Part shown: positions 33,301-44,589 of the stretch, in pieces | How positions within the stretch are numbered: the first letter of the stretch is position 1 | Layout: the number at the start of each line of letters is the position of its first letter | Origin: Blastomussa wellsi | Taxonomy: Eukaryota > Cnidaria > Anthozoa > Scleractinia > Plerogyridae | Reading direction: 5' to 3' | NCBI GenBank assembly: GCA_947652115.1 | Contig: OX393568.1 | Location: forward strand, 1,832,353 to 1,896,352 | Length of the DNA stretch: 64,000 nt | Notes under the pieces: generated by a model | What the model was told of the DNA's origin: nothing | Database searches by the model: none | What the model saw: the letters and a program-made list of their open reading frames with translations, nothing else | Translations under genes and position numbers: made by a program

Positions 33301-35891
33301 CTCGCCCCAGTCCAAGAATGGTGACGGCCTTCGTTAACGAAATGTGTACTGTGCTTGGTACTATCACACAAGGACTCTGAGTCAGCATATGGCGACGTAC
33401 GAATTCTTGCACTCCAACAGACTCATAAAGGTACTGAGACATGATTTTCATAAACTGTTGATGTTTGAGGTTTGTCAATTTTTCGACATCGGATGGCATT
33501 TTAAGAATATGGTCGACATCTAGGTTGAGAAGTTCCCATTGCGATCCGCTTAACAGTTCTGCTTCTTCCCCTCTTTGGGGAAAGAAAATCTAATCAGGAT
33601 AAAATAATTAAAACTTCTGATCAGCATAGTAACAGGGCTTGACTTGAAACACAGACTGCAAAGCTGAAAGCGAAAACAAATCGCTAATTTGGGTTTGAGA
33701 ATTTGAAATTTGGATTTCATTGGAACCTGTTTTCGAAATATACTGATCCTCAGTTTCGTCAGATTTTCTCTTGCTTTCATTAGTCACTGAAGCAGTTTCT
33801 AAAAGGGATTGATTACCAAAATTTGTCTTAATAGCAACTCCTAGCCGTTCGTGATTAGCTAACAATTTAAGAGAGCTATTAGTTAAAGCTAACTTGAAAA
33901 GAATTTAGACATCCCTTGGCCAAAATCGATATATTAATAAAATACCCGATGGTCAATTTCAAGAAAACCAAAAGTTTATTCAGTTTGAACATTTAAAACA
34001 ACTCGCCTTGTATCCTCTTGCCTGAAGTAATCTATCATCCTTTTGCAAAGCTTCCTGCAATCCCAGTGGAAAGTATTTGATATTTCGTCCGGCCCAGATT
34101 GCTTCAATATTGGCGACAGTCCCACCAGCCGTTAGATGTCCCATACATTTGTCCCTGTCATAACCCAGCATGACACACAAGTCCTTTCCAGCCTCGATCT
34201 CAAATTTGCTGGTGACAGTTGACACTTCTGATGCACAGTTATTTTGATTAAACAACATGGCGGAGATGTAGCCAAGATTCGCTGGCATGGCTGTGTCCCA
34301 AAGAACATGACCCTTGTAAGAAATACGAATACGAGTAACTTGTTAGTTATAAGATCCTCCGTCTCGACAAGGACTATGTTCTAAAAACTCTCAACTTTTG
34401 AACATACTACTCCGAGTTGCCACTGCTAGCGGCCAAAGGATTTTTCAATATAGAGCGACCACGCTGCAGAAGAGAAAAAGTCTACACTCGAACTGAGCGG
34501 ATCCCTAAATTATGTCAAGCACCTACTAAGTCAAATACTTAAAATGTTATTTTTACATTGTTTTTAGCTTCTGTAACTTTTTTTAATTTCTTGTTATATT
34601 GACATGAAGACTAGCCAATAAAATATGCATTTATGCACATATATGTATGTGCAAAACCAAGTTGTCTTAAAGCCAGTCACCTTGTATCTTGAACTAAAGA
34701 ACGGTACGGAGTTCATCATCTCCTTTTGCAAGTTATTCATTTCTGTCCTCAAATTGTTCATGGCATTCTTAAAGGATCCTGCTTCCCGGATTTCATCGGT
34801 GACGTAAGGAGGATCACAGGGAAAATAACTGAAAATGGTCAAAATTGTATCATTGTGAGGCCTACGGACTGCTATGAGGTACCCATAGTCTACACGTGTA
34901 ACTAGCTTATTGTTATGGGTTTGGTAAGGACTTATAAGAAGCCGAAGGCATATCCTGTGAATGATGTGGTGTTAATAATATCATTTTATGTATTTTGAAA
35001 TTGTTACAAATTGTCTGTTTTGCGGAGAAGAGCACTGCGCCAAATGATGATGTTATACTGCAAAAAAGAAGCTACTGGCCCTCGAGTTGTTGAAATACCC
35101 ATCAAAATGTCAAAACCAAATCACTCACAGGGCCAAAAGAATATCTACAGGCTCTCTTCTTTCCACTTTCCACTTTTTTTTTATGAATCCTTTTCGCCAG
35201 CCGTCATATTCTTGCTCATGCTATAATCTGAGAGCCTGAAATAAGCTGCATGTTAACACACCTATTTTACAGCCACGCAATTCTCTTTTGAGTTCGCTTC
35301 ATTACCAAGACACACACGAAAACCCATGTTTTGAGATGTAAGGCCACCATAATGACTGTGTCACTTGCACTTCTACTGCCCTCCGAGATTTAAAAATAGT
35401 GACACCAAAAGCTAAGGAGCAAGGACTTGCTGTCAACTGCCGGAAGGTTTTAATCCAGCGCGGGAACGCCGTGCGTCACGTAAAGATGTGATCATGAATT
35501 CCTCTGATTTACCTTAAAGCTCGAGAAACACTAAGAACTCTTAACATATTTGTGACTAAGGTTAGTAACTTCGCGAAAATTAACGAATGGACAATCGATC
35601 CTTGACAATAGAAACTTACTTGCGACGAAATCCAATGTGGTTATCAACAGCTTGTGTCAAAAGGTCGCGAAATACTTCTCCATTTTCCGCCTTGGGACCC
35701 ATAAACCAAGCACCCAAAGCAGCCCATTGTTTTTGTGTGTCATCCAAGTGATCTCCTCTGGAAAATACGTCACGTTGCCGTGTGTACATAGGTGCGGTAC
35801 TGGACAGACGAGGTCTCTTTCCTCCAACGGGTGCAGTCTCTAGCGAAGTAGTGGAGGAAGCTGACGACATCCTCCTCCGGCGTCTAAACAT
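27340..35891 (-). CDS. tyrosine-decarboxylase-like PLP enzyme, copy C
   Basis: Same enzyme family as copy B on the opposite strand. Exons in transcript order: 35620-35891, 34681-34828, 34007-34312, 33250-33589, 32759-32898, 31567-31944, 30560-30781, 29836-30081, 29137-29268, 28340-28825, 27340-27609; 2940 nt, 979 residues. Active-site residues His324 (STVHISLTKA), Asp411 (HADAAWGG, the standard motif) and Lys469 (DPHK) are intact. Group II domain from about residue 55 to 728; exons 10-11 (729-979) encode a C-terminal extension missing from the roughly 620-residue bacterial enzymes. Intron 3 uses a GC donor (AAG then GCGAGT at 34006-34001). An acceptor-like CAG just upstream of the ATG suggests a 5' leader exon. 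Converges on copy B. The more canonical of the two copies. Substrate cannot be read from the sequence. Confidence 0.9.
29470..29542 (-). tRNA. tRNA-Thr(GGT)-like sequence in a repeat
   Basis: Perfect acceptor pairing GGCTTCA/TGAAGCC, D arm GCTC/GAGC and T arm ACGGG/CCCGT. The anticodon loop reads CCGGTAT, giving GGT, but position 33 is C instead of the near-universal T, and pair 31-39 is A-C. It is therefore likely a repeat-borne relic, though still close to functional shape. Confidence 0.6.
29606..29670 (+). pseudogene. tRNA-Thr-like copy lacking anticodon arm
   Basis: Same sequence as the minus-strand partner, but GAGCATCGCGGAGGTC lacks the 11 bases of the anticodon region. The loss lies exactly between two ATCGC repeats, suggesting slippage deletion. 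Confidence 0.8.
31231..31372. repeat. foldback element in intron 6 of copy C
   Basis: About 44-bp inverted arms: ATATCAAACACTCGAGACAG then GTTTCATCACATTTCCAAAC at left, complement at right. A related single arm (CTTCTCGGTGTTTCGAAATG) occurs near 25633. Confidence 0.85.
32086..32284. repeat. MITE-like element in intron 5 of copy C
   Basis: Terminal inverted repeats GGCTGGTTTTCACTAG / CTAGTGAAAACCAGCC enclose 199 bp with repeated CATAAGCACGA/CATAAGCACAAG motifs. I do not see a clear target duplication. Confidence 0.85.
32584..32655. repeat. foldback element, family shared with 61570-61684
   Basis: Arms ACAATTATTCCGCTCGCGCC and inverted GCGCGCTCGTGGAATAATTG with TTGGATAT/TTATCCAA next to the loop. 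In intron 5 of copy C. Confidence 0.8.
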
Positions 35892-38703
35892 GACTGGGTT
35901 GTCTGTAGAGTCTGACGAAAGAGGAAAGTTTTAGTTAACTTTCTGGCCCCTAGACCTTACGTAGTAGAGCATGAGCAGATAAAGCAAGCGACAGACTTGG
36001 ATCCAGATCGGGCTTCCAGCGAAAATTGGTCACACCTTTTAATTTATAATTATAAGTAAATAGTCTGTTAATATCAAAAACGCGAGTATATTGAGTTTTC
36101 GGAATGCTATGCAGATGAAAAATATCAAGCATAAGTCAAACATTGAAACAAAAAAAAACTAAGCATGATAGTGGACGCATAGAAAACATGCGACAAACTA
36201 AGAAATAAAGAACAGCAAACCCACAACTAAAATGACCAAATTCAGTTACTGTTTTCTTGACAGAAAGCGACCATTTTTGCATGCACTGACTGGTGAGACT
36301 TTATGGTTTCTTTATTGACGGACTTACACCACTTATTAGCGATACATAAAAGTAACGAATGAAGCTTAACCTAGAATTTGCGGGACACTACCGACCCGTC
36401 GAGAAAAACAAAATCAAGATATCCTTCATGTTTACCGACTTGACCTGCGGCACGAAAATTATCAGCGTGACAAAACACACGCAATGCGCAAATTGCGTCA
36501 TCCGTTCACGCAACAGAGAACTGAATATTTTTCTGCTTCATGACTTCTATGATTAATATAGTACCACCCAAAAATTAAAGTAACATAAAACAATTCAAAC
36601 GTGTTTATATAATAGTTATTTAAATACATATTTCAGTACTCTTTTACAATGTGCAAAAAATGGATAAATTTTATACATTAACATGTGCGAGGTACAGCAT
36701 ACATTAGCATATAAGTCAGTTGGGCCGATAATTTTTAACTTTTAATTCTCTAAAATAGTTAACTTTTTCCTTACCGTTATATATCAAGCGCAGTTTGATA
36801 GTTTAGATTGATTTTCCACGAATGATATCCGTGTATATTCTTTACATCGGTCTATACCTAGCGATCATCGTTATTAATTTGAAACAAAGTAGAAAAAATC
36901 AACGAGCTTGGCATCTTAACTTTGAGACGATGTTTGTGTACAAAGTTTTCCATACAGGACGACCGGCTTCAGTTGTTCAGCAATCCTCTCAACAAAAGCA
37001 AGTATCCTGAAATATTCTGCGTGGAAAACTAGACGCCGCTATCGCAAAGGATACAGTTCTATTGCGGCATTTTTAAGGAAGTATAGCCGTATTTCTCATA
37101 CTAAAGCATTCTTTCATCGTGAACAGAATCGGTCAAAATATACTGGCGTGTGTTGACGATAACACTATTCGAGACTATTGCAACAAACTTTATAAGGCAA
37201 TAGACAAAAAAGTACAAAAAGGTCTTACCTGAAATATCCAAATGATCTTAAAGTTGAATAAGGCCTTAAATAGACCGCACTGTACTGAAATAAAACTGAA
37301 TAAATAACTCAATAACTGATGTATAAATCCTCTCTTAGTTCTCGTTCAACGGATTATACCGATATGCTCTCTCACTCAAGTGTAATATGTTGTTATTTTG
37401 GAAACTCCGGATTATTAAAATGCAAATGTCCATCATGCACTTAGACATGCGTTGCTGGAATAGGGTGACCTTGACCCGAGTAAGTAAGGCTCGTTAAGCA
37501 TTGCTAATTCCGAGGTTTCCTTTCATTTATTTCAAATTCATGCAAATTGCCACATTCGCCTCCGTGACGTTAAGACCCTGGCATTGATTTCCGCATCGAG
37601 ACAGTTCTTGTCTATCGGTTTTCGTGCGTCAGTGTGATCCTCTGCACTCTGTATTTCTTGACCGACTGCCTAAAAGTCTAATTCGTTTTAAAATGTTCAT
37701 GAGTTTTATGTTTTATAAAAAGCGAAATAAAATTAAAAATCACTTGAAAAAGGAAACGTGTACAGTCCGCTCGTGCTGACGTCACTAGTACCGTCAGGTT
37801 ATTTAATACCGTATATAAAGTGGGTTCCAGATTACGTAACGTTGTTTCACAATTAACCTGTGAGCAGACGTTCTCAAAAATATAAAGAACGCCCGATCGC
37901 AGGTTATTTTACAATATGCATGCTGATCAGTGTCATTTTCGTAGCAAATCAAAGAGCTCTGTGAGCCACCACTTAACAAAATTTGCAGTTTTTGCCTTCG
38001 ATTTCTCGGCATACAGACGTATAATAATTTGGTGAGGAAATTATGCCACTTCCAGATCAACAAACTTCTGCTTCCCTCTGATCGAACGTCACTTGGATCA
38101 TTGGTTTATTGGGTATCTGTCACATATTAATTATTTACCCGCGTGTAATGTGTACACGCCAGGTTTGTACATTGGAACATTTCTAAACTTCTAAACTCAT
38201 GGATATTTTCCCAGTGAATAAACATAGACTGATTGATGGAGAGCTCAGAGTTAATTGCTCGCGGGCAGATATCTCGCTGTCAGGCTACTTTTTTTCAACA
38301 ACTTTATATCTGGGGAGTATTTCAACTTTGTTAACTTATGAACTCTGCTAAAGAAAAACCTGAGATCCGTTATCTGGACCAGACCTTTCTGTCGAACAGG
38401 CTTTTATTTTATTTTACATGAATGTTTAAACAAATGACAAAGCCAATTTTTTTTCCTGAAAGTTTGAAGTGGGATCATACGGGTATTCGCAATCGGTCGT
38501 TCATCTTATCATCATCAAAATCATTATTATCAGCATTTTTATTGTTCAAATATAGCATGTGATGATAATTGTACTCTGGATCAGTAATAAGGAAAAATAA
38601 AACATTTTTGAACATATTATAAAAACCGGTTAAAAGTTGGGCTCCTTCAGACTGCAGCAAAGCTGTAGTAAGCCACCTTAAACTGTTAAAAAGGTACCCT
38701 GAT
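35892..38703. other. intergenic region upstream of copy C
   Basis: Holds the presumed promoter and possible 5' leader of copy C at its left end. Otherwise AT-rich with no supported gene, tRNA or clear repeat. Confidence 0.4.
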
Positions 38704-38775
38704 GGGCCTGTCCGGGAGTCGAACCCGGGACCTCTCGCACCCGAAGCGAGAATCATACCACTAGACCAACAGGCC
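38704..38775 (-). tRNA. tRNA-Pro(CGG)
   Basis: Acceptor GGCCTGT/ACAGGCC, anticodon arm CTCGC-TTCGGGT-GCGAG, T arm CCCGG/CCGGG; all stems pair. The minus strand has a short T run downstream. The best Pro copy with this anticodon in the window. Confidence 0.95.
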
Positions 38776-39050
38776 AACCTCAGTTATTCACATATTTCGC
38801 TGGCTACTTGTAATTATTAGTTACCTGTACGAGAACCTGTTCATGACTGATATAAAAAGTTTCCCTGGTTAATAGTTGTTTGTAAAATGTGTAAAAAATA
38901 TATTGTTAAACTCTGTATATTTAAAAAAAACTATGTATCTATAAAGGATGTTTTGGCAGTTCTGGCAAAACTCTGCGCACAGCTGATGAAAGAACACACT
39001 CACTCTTCTCACGAATAAAAATAAGCATAAGCGATTTTTATCCAGTAAAA

Positions 39051-39125
39051 ATTTAGCCGTTAAACATAAAAATAAAAGAATTTTAACCGTTAGCCGTAAA
39101 AAATGTTAACCGTAAAAAATCTTAA
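39051..39125 (+). repeat. TTAACCGT repeat cluster 1
   Basis: Irregular repeats of TTAGCCGT, TTAACCGTTAGCCGTAAAAA and GTTAACCGTAAAAAAT separated by A-rich spacers. Confidence 0.7.
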
Positions 39126-39571
39126 TACAAAAAAAAAGGCCTCGAGAACTTTTTTTGAGTCTGATGTGTTGTGCGTTTATGTGTTCTGGTACCGAGAATA
39201 GCCGATCAAAACCGGAAGTTTCGGAAGTGTCTGCATAATTCGTCGCCGTTGGCAGGCTATACAAATCTGTAAATTAAAGCCTTGTGATATAAGATTCATA
39301 TAAAATTGTTGCTAGTACAAAAAACACGTATAATCAAATATACTTGTGATGTAGGTAACATGTTCATGGATCTGTCGTTCCTTGTTTATTTTCCTTTAAG
39401 TAATTTAAACTCTATCTTATTTTGGTATTCTTAGATTCTTAATATTTTTCCACTTCAGTAAAATCATAAGAATTATACACAAAATGGTCCAAAGACTTTC
39501 AGTATGTTTTACAACAATGGAAATTAATATTTAACTTCTTAAAACAATAGCAATTATTTTTTAACTTCTCC

Positions 39572-39644
39572 TGTTAACCGTAATGGAACAAAATTAACCG
39601 TTAGCCGTAAAAAAGCCAAAAAGTTAACCGTTAACCGTAAAAGC
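39572..39644 (+). repeat. TTAACCGT repeat cluster 2
   Basis: Same motifs as cluster 1 in the same orientation: GTTAACCGTAA, ATTAACCGTTAGCCGTAAAA, GTTAACCGTTAACCGTAAAA. Confidence 0.7.
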
Positions 39645-40132
39645 CACAACCCCATTGAGACCCTCTTGAGTCCAGTTGAAAACATCTGACGTGACTGAGA
39701 TGCAACGTAAAAATAAGGTTTTAATTATTATTTTTACCCATCCAGCAGCTTTGGAGTAGCAGATGGTGTCTAAGGATGATAATAGTTCCCATGCGTTAAT
39801 AACATGCCTTGTTTGTTTTGAATTTTCTCGCTTTTATTAAAATATCAGAGAAAGGAAGGTGTGTCAGTATTAAGAACTTTGAAGAGGGTAAAATTAATTT
39901 AATCATCGCTATGAATGTACCAATCACCGAGCCGGAATCAAGAGCTTCACAAACGCCGGCTATTGTTTTGCACCATTCGATCTCCTAAAAATCATTTCAA
40001 AACTTTAATTTACAATTTTTCATTCAAAAATTACGAAATTAATAACTAAAAGAAATTTGGCCGTAAAACACCCTTACAGTGTAAATCAGTTTCTCAGTAA
40101 GAGATCTTTTGCAAGTTACGATTCTGAAGAGA

Positions 40133-41098
40133 ATGTCCTACAACATCTCACTGAATTCTACAACGAACGAGACAGTCTTGGAATTAGCGAAAAGAGCGAG
40201 CGCGTCGAATGGAAAGAACTCTTTGACGATTGACTCGCTATTTATTTGTCTTCTGGTGCTAGGAGTCATCGTTTTTGGAACAGGAATCGCTGGAAACTTT
40301 TCAGTCCTCTTGATAATCAAGAGAACTCAGACACTTAAGTCGGCTCAGAATTATTTGCTGGCAAATCTGGCGGCCGCCGACATTACAAGTCTGCTGTTTT
40401 GTTGTTTCTCCCTCATCCCGCTGTTGACAGTCCTTCCAGATGGAGTTGCTGGAACTGTTCTTTGTGTATTCTTCGTTGGGTTCAACGTTCCTCTCACGTC
40501 GACAGTTGCCTCCGTATTTACGCTCACTATTCTGGCAATAGAGCGTTTTAACGCCGTGACAAGACCTCTACAGATGTTGCAGCTAACGCGGGAAACGGTT
40601 CGATACGCAATAATTGGAACTTGGATGGCGTCAGTTACATTGAACGTACCACTGTTCGTCCATACAGACTACAAATTCAAAACAGCAGCTTGCCGACGGA
40701 CGTACAGCGACCAAGCAGAGTTAATTCACATAGCCTTTTACGTTATTTTTGTTTTCATCATCCCTTTCATCGTCATTAGTTTTTGCTACAGCAAACTTAT
40801 AAAAGCGCTTTACCTTCGAAGTGCAGTAACGCCTGAAAGCAACATACCTGAGAAAGAGTTAATACGGCAAAGGAAACAACTCTTGAAAATGTCGCTCACA
40901 GTTACCCTGGTGTTCGGAGCGTGTGTTTTGCCTGCTAGCGTTACCGTTGTTCTTCGCCATTTTCGACTCATAAGCCAAACTGTGCATGCTTTTGGGCTGG
41001 CACTACTTTTCATAAGTTCTGTTGTAAATCCATTTATCTATGCACTGCACAGTTCAAATTATCGCCAAGCTTTTAAAACATTGCTTAAATGTAAATAA
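40133..41098 (+). CDS. rhodopsin-class G-protein-coupled receptor (orphan)
   Basis: Intronless, 321 residues from the ATG at 40133. Short N-terminus with three N-glycosylation sequons (N4, N8, N12). Seven hydrophobic segments: GN in TM1, LAAAD in TM2, ERF for the DRY box at the end of TM3, W in TM4, P in TM5, FxxCxxP in TM6, NPFIY in TM7, and a short C-tail ending LLKCK with a possible palmitoylation Cys. TM6 has Val where the toggle-switch Trp is usual. Counting back from the ERF Arg, no Asp stands at or near 3.32, so a classical monoamine ligand is unlikely. Peptide-receptor-like by general appearance, but I cannot name a ligand. Single-exon receptors of this class are common in cnidarians. 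Plasma membrane. Confidence 0.92.
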   Translation: MSYNISLNSTTNETVLELAKRASASNGKNSLTIDSLFICLLVLGVIVFGTGIAGNFSVLLIIKRTQTLKSAQNYLLANLAAADITSLLFCCFSLIPLLTVLPDGVAGTVLCVFFVGFNVPLTSTVASVFTLTILAIERFNAVTRPLQMLQLTRETVRYAIIGTWMASVTLNVPLFVHTDYKFKTAACRRTYSDQAELIHIAFYVIFVFIIPFIVISFCYSKLIKALYLRSAVTPESNIPEKELIRQRKQLLKMSLTVTLVFGACVLPASVTVVLRHFRLISQTVHAFGLALLFISSVVNPFIYALHSSNYRQAFKTLLKCK

Positions 41099-41201
41099 AC
41101 GCTTGGAACCGGATTTGCAGAAACTCTAGACGCGATTTTTTCTGAAAAATTTTACTCTGAAACTGAGCTACTGAATATGACAAAAAAGTTAAACAAATAG
41201 A

Positions 41202-41258
41202 TAATCTGGGTACCTCCCGCAGGCAAAGCAGATGCTTTACCGTCCGAGCTAATTCCCC
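41202..41258 (-). pseudogene. decayed tRNA-Ala
   Basis: Minus strand reads GGGGAATTAGCTCGGACGGT, then CTTTGCCTGCGGGAGGTACC, so 5' acceptor, D arm and anticodon region are recognisable, but the T arm and 3' acceptor are gone. Confidence 0.75.
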
Positions 41259-41689
41259 AGTGTACAGCTCGTTTATTAAATATTTTCGCCAGTATATATG
41301 CTCAAGGAAAAAGCAGAGTAGCCACAGAATGCTTTACACAGAGAAATATAATTCCTTATTTTATCGTAGTCCAAAGCTTAATTCGGAATTGTGAACGTTT
41401 TTAAAGAGAATTTCTTTTTCTTGTGAAATTGCTCACATATATAAGCAGAAGGTAACATTTTGCGTTATAATTTTTGCGTTTCAAATTTTTATTGCTACTT
41501 GGCTTATAGTATTTTTTTGTTTCTTTACACCCGAGCACTATTTATAACGGTTTATATATTTTTTATGGAAGATGCTGTGCTAAGACACTGCCAGCAGAAA
41601 GAATTAGTAACCGAGTCCTCCACGCTAACGTTTGTATTGCAGTATTCTTGGGCTCGTGATTGCAGCGAAATGTTTGCGTTGAGCCACTG

Positions 41690-41905
41690 AGTGGCCCATA
41701 CCGCCGGAGGGTATCCCTGTTTTCGCAGCATGAAGCGACTAGGAATATTTCTACATCCAGGAACTGGATGGGATTCTAGTCCATCGCAGGGTTCATCCGA
41801 CCTCAGCATTTTTTCGCCGGTACCCATTTATACCCGTGGGTAGAGAGAGTAACTGAGAGAGTTAAGTGTACGGACCGTTCGATCCGAAGTCCAGCGCACT
41901 TGGAA
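41690..41905 (-). repeat. SINE, minus strand
   Basis: Reverse complement holds the SINE core GGGTATAAATGGGTACCGGC and CCTGCGATGGACTAGAATCC with CCATCCAG, plus a tRNA-like head GTGCGCTGGACTTCGGATCG. An extra tail AGTCGCTTCATGCTGCGAAA is not seen in the other copies. Confidence 0.75.
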
Positions 41906-43744
41906 CGTGAGAGATGTTTTACACTACTTTCCGAGTACGTGGACTAACAATTAAGAACATCTCTAAACATAATGCAACGTTTCAGAAGTACAAAGGCCTT
42001 AGGGGGATGGGCGGGGCGGCGGAAATGGGGCAAGACACAATGAATAACATGCACCTTCCTCGTTTCCCCAGTTCCCTGGGAACTAGGGGAAGCTTTCTTG
42101 TGGGTGAACGCAGAGAGCTGAGCTTAATATCACAAAACGTACACTCTTGTGGATCTTAACAACTGAAAAATCATCAAAAGCACACATAAAATCATGCTTT
42201 ACCTTTTTATTGATTGCACACTGTATTATCCCCTTACATCTGCAAATACATAGATTGAGCCTGATTGCACATTATCTTGATCAACATTTTCTATTTGTTG
42301 TCGTGGTAACAATGTAATACTAATTTAGACTATAACGGCACAGGTTTCAGGACAAAACACTTCTTGATGCGGACATAACAGCACAATTTTCCCGCACAGG
42401 TAGAACTTTGGGCCCTGCACAAGGCGAGCAGTGCTATACAGCCTTTTCTGCAAGAGTAAAAAATGCAGATATGAGTCACCTTCAAACAGAGGCAGGTCGG
42501 CTACCGCAGCAGGTGTTTCGACATTTAGGTGTAGTGTGTTATCAACAAACACACCCGCCCTTTTAGCGCTAGCCTGCGTTCGAACATATTTAATTTGCAT
42601 TATTATCAATATACGAGGCCAAATTGAAATCCGGCCTCGTCAAAACACACGCTGTGCGGGCCGCAACGGCCCTGAAGCTGATTGGTTCACGCGATGAATT
42701 TAAACCAATCAGATTACGTTCAGACGTCAGACCGTAATACGTCAGACCGTTTGACGCGGGTAAACCATCGAGGTGCGCACGAGCGAACAGCAAGCTTTGT
42801 AGTTCAGTTTCACACAAAACGAATAGTTTTCAGAGAGAAAAATCAGTCTACTTGCTATAAATGGGAAGAATGCAGACAAAAAATTCGGATTTAGACTTGA
42901 AGATAGGCTAGAAGCGAAAGCGAAATCGAAGAAACAAAGAAAGCAAGTTCTTGTCGTCTGACGATCAACTGTAAAATGTAAGTTCGTTAAATATTATGAT
43001 TATCCATGAGATTTTAACTCATTAGTGATTATTTTCAGAGACATCGTAGCTATATCCGCCAAGTTCTACACCGGTCCGGCTTTTAACAGTTATAACATTT
43101 TCAGCGCGAAGTAAGTTCTTACTTGTATTTTTGAAAACTTTACTAAATTTGTTAGTTATCAGGGCGCTATTTGGCCTTGTGTATTGATAATAATGATAAT
43201 AAAATGATTTTTATCGGGAATATTTTGCGTCCGCAAATGACAAATAAACAATATTCCCTCAAAAATTTTATTCCCCTATAATACAAACATTTCTTTAGTA
43301 CAGGTTTCTTACCCGAGGATAAAACCCATTCCGTCACTCATATGCATTCGTTTGATCATGAGCCCCCTCCCCCTTCTTCTTTTTATGTAAACAACATCCA
43401 ATATTCAGGTGACAAAAACGCACAAATCCGAAGAATTAACATAGTGACATACAGTGTGACCCCCGCCCTCCCCCCTTGCAAAATCCTGGCTGCGCCCCTA
43501 TGTATGGAGCAGATTTGTTATCCCTGCTCATTCTCGTCCCCAGAGGCCGCGATCCTTTTGGTCAGCACCAAGAATCGCGACCTCTGGGAAGGTCCAACAA
43601 CCGGAAGACCGCCATTCACGGTACTTCCCGTTACTCTGCGCATGGGTAGCCTACTCAGTTAATAAGGCACAGAAAGCGAAAAGGTTATATCTGGCTAAAG
43701 GTGCGTTAGATTAACATTGATTTTTTTCAGATACTTACCGTCCA

Positions 43745-43816
43745 GGGGGATTAGCTCAAACGGTAGAGGGCCGCTTTGCATGCGGGAGGTACCGGAATCG
43801 ATACCCGGATTCTCCA
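43745..43816 (+). pseudogene. tRNA-Ala(TGC), one-base deletion
   Basis: Matches the intact copy at 25929 but reads GAGGGCCGC where the intact gene has GAGCGCCCGC, deleting one base and spoiling the anticodon stem; the T stem is also altered (CCGGA). Start of a cassette copy. Confidence 0.8.
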
Positions 43817-44401
43817 CTTACCTCTCAAACATCCGTCCTCAATTGCTATTAATTTTTTCACGCAGATGAAAAAAATATTTGCTATCACGGTTGTGAAAAG
43901 AACTACCCTGGTTACAGCGTTTTTTTTTTTTGCTTTTCATATTTCTCAATCAAAGAGTCTCGAAGCGGTGCCACTATGCCACGACGGCTTTCTCCGCTGT
44001 CGTAAGACAGAAGAAACTTCTGGGACCAGGCCGGGTAGAAAAGAACTGGTTCCAGTAAAAAGAAAAGAAAATTTGTCAAGGTATGTTGTAATCTAGAAGG
44101 CTCTCATGATCGTCAACTTTGCAGTGAAGCCACTCGCCTAATGGGTCTTGCTTCCACTTGAGTTTTGAACTGGAAAACTAGCACTACACAAAGCAATTCT
44201 CGTCTTGACGTCACGCGGGATTTATAAATTACGGTGAAGAAGAAACAATTTCGAATTTTCATTTGATGTTCACATAATGCAGATTCGATCAAACAAATAA
44301 GACAACATCTATCATGTACTCTTTATACGAAACTCGGCCCGTGCTGTTTCGCGGTTATTACACGGAGATAATTACTTCAAGTTTACGTGTTCACTCATTT
44401 A

Positions 44402-44589
44402 GGGCCTGATTACATGAGCCGGACTGGCCCGGTTTGCCGGGATGGGTTTCTTTGTCGGCTGACCGGGCTGGCCCGGTTGTCATGTAATCGCGAAGTTGAT
44501 TTTTGTTGCGTTTAACAGAGGTACCGAGATCTCGGCAAACTGAAATAAGCCTGGCTAACCGGGCCAGCCCGGTCCATGTAATCAGGCCC
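44402..44589. mobile_element. Harbinger-like MITE with TTA duplication
   Basis: 188 bp with perfect 15-bp terminal inverted repeats GGGCCTGATTACATG and a 3-bp TTA duplication (44399-44401, 44590-44592). Internal repeats of CCGGGCTGGCCCGG lie in both orientations. TTA duplications are typical of PIF/Harbinger-mobilised elements; no transposase present. Confidence 0.88.

Larger units (their letters stand above)
38776..40132. other. region upstream of receptor gene
   Basis: AT-rich with two clusters of TTAACCGT/TTAGCCGTAAAA repeats (listed separately). Likely contains the promoter of the receptor gene, but no element can be singled out. Confidence 0.4.
41099..43744. other. intergenic region after receptor gene
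   Basis: Contains a decayed tRNA-Ala (41202-41258), a minus-strand SINE (41690-41905) and, near 43535-43585, a small hairpin pairing CAGAGGCCGCGAT with ATCGCGACCTCTG. No supported protein gene. Confidence 0.5.

Noticed and set aside
40133..41098. Amine receptor paired with the nearby decarboxylases
   Set aside because: No aspartate at or near 3.32, and gene order in animals is weak evidence for function.
42682..42894. 70-codon frame with mixed composition
   Set aside because: Overlaps an open minus-strand frame, has no splice context or homology and lies among repeats.
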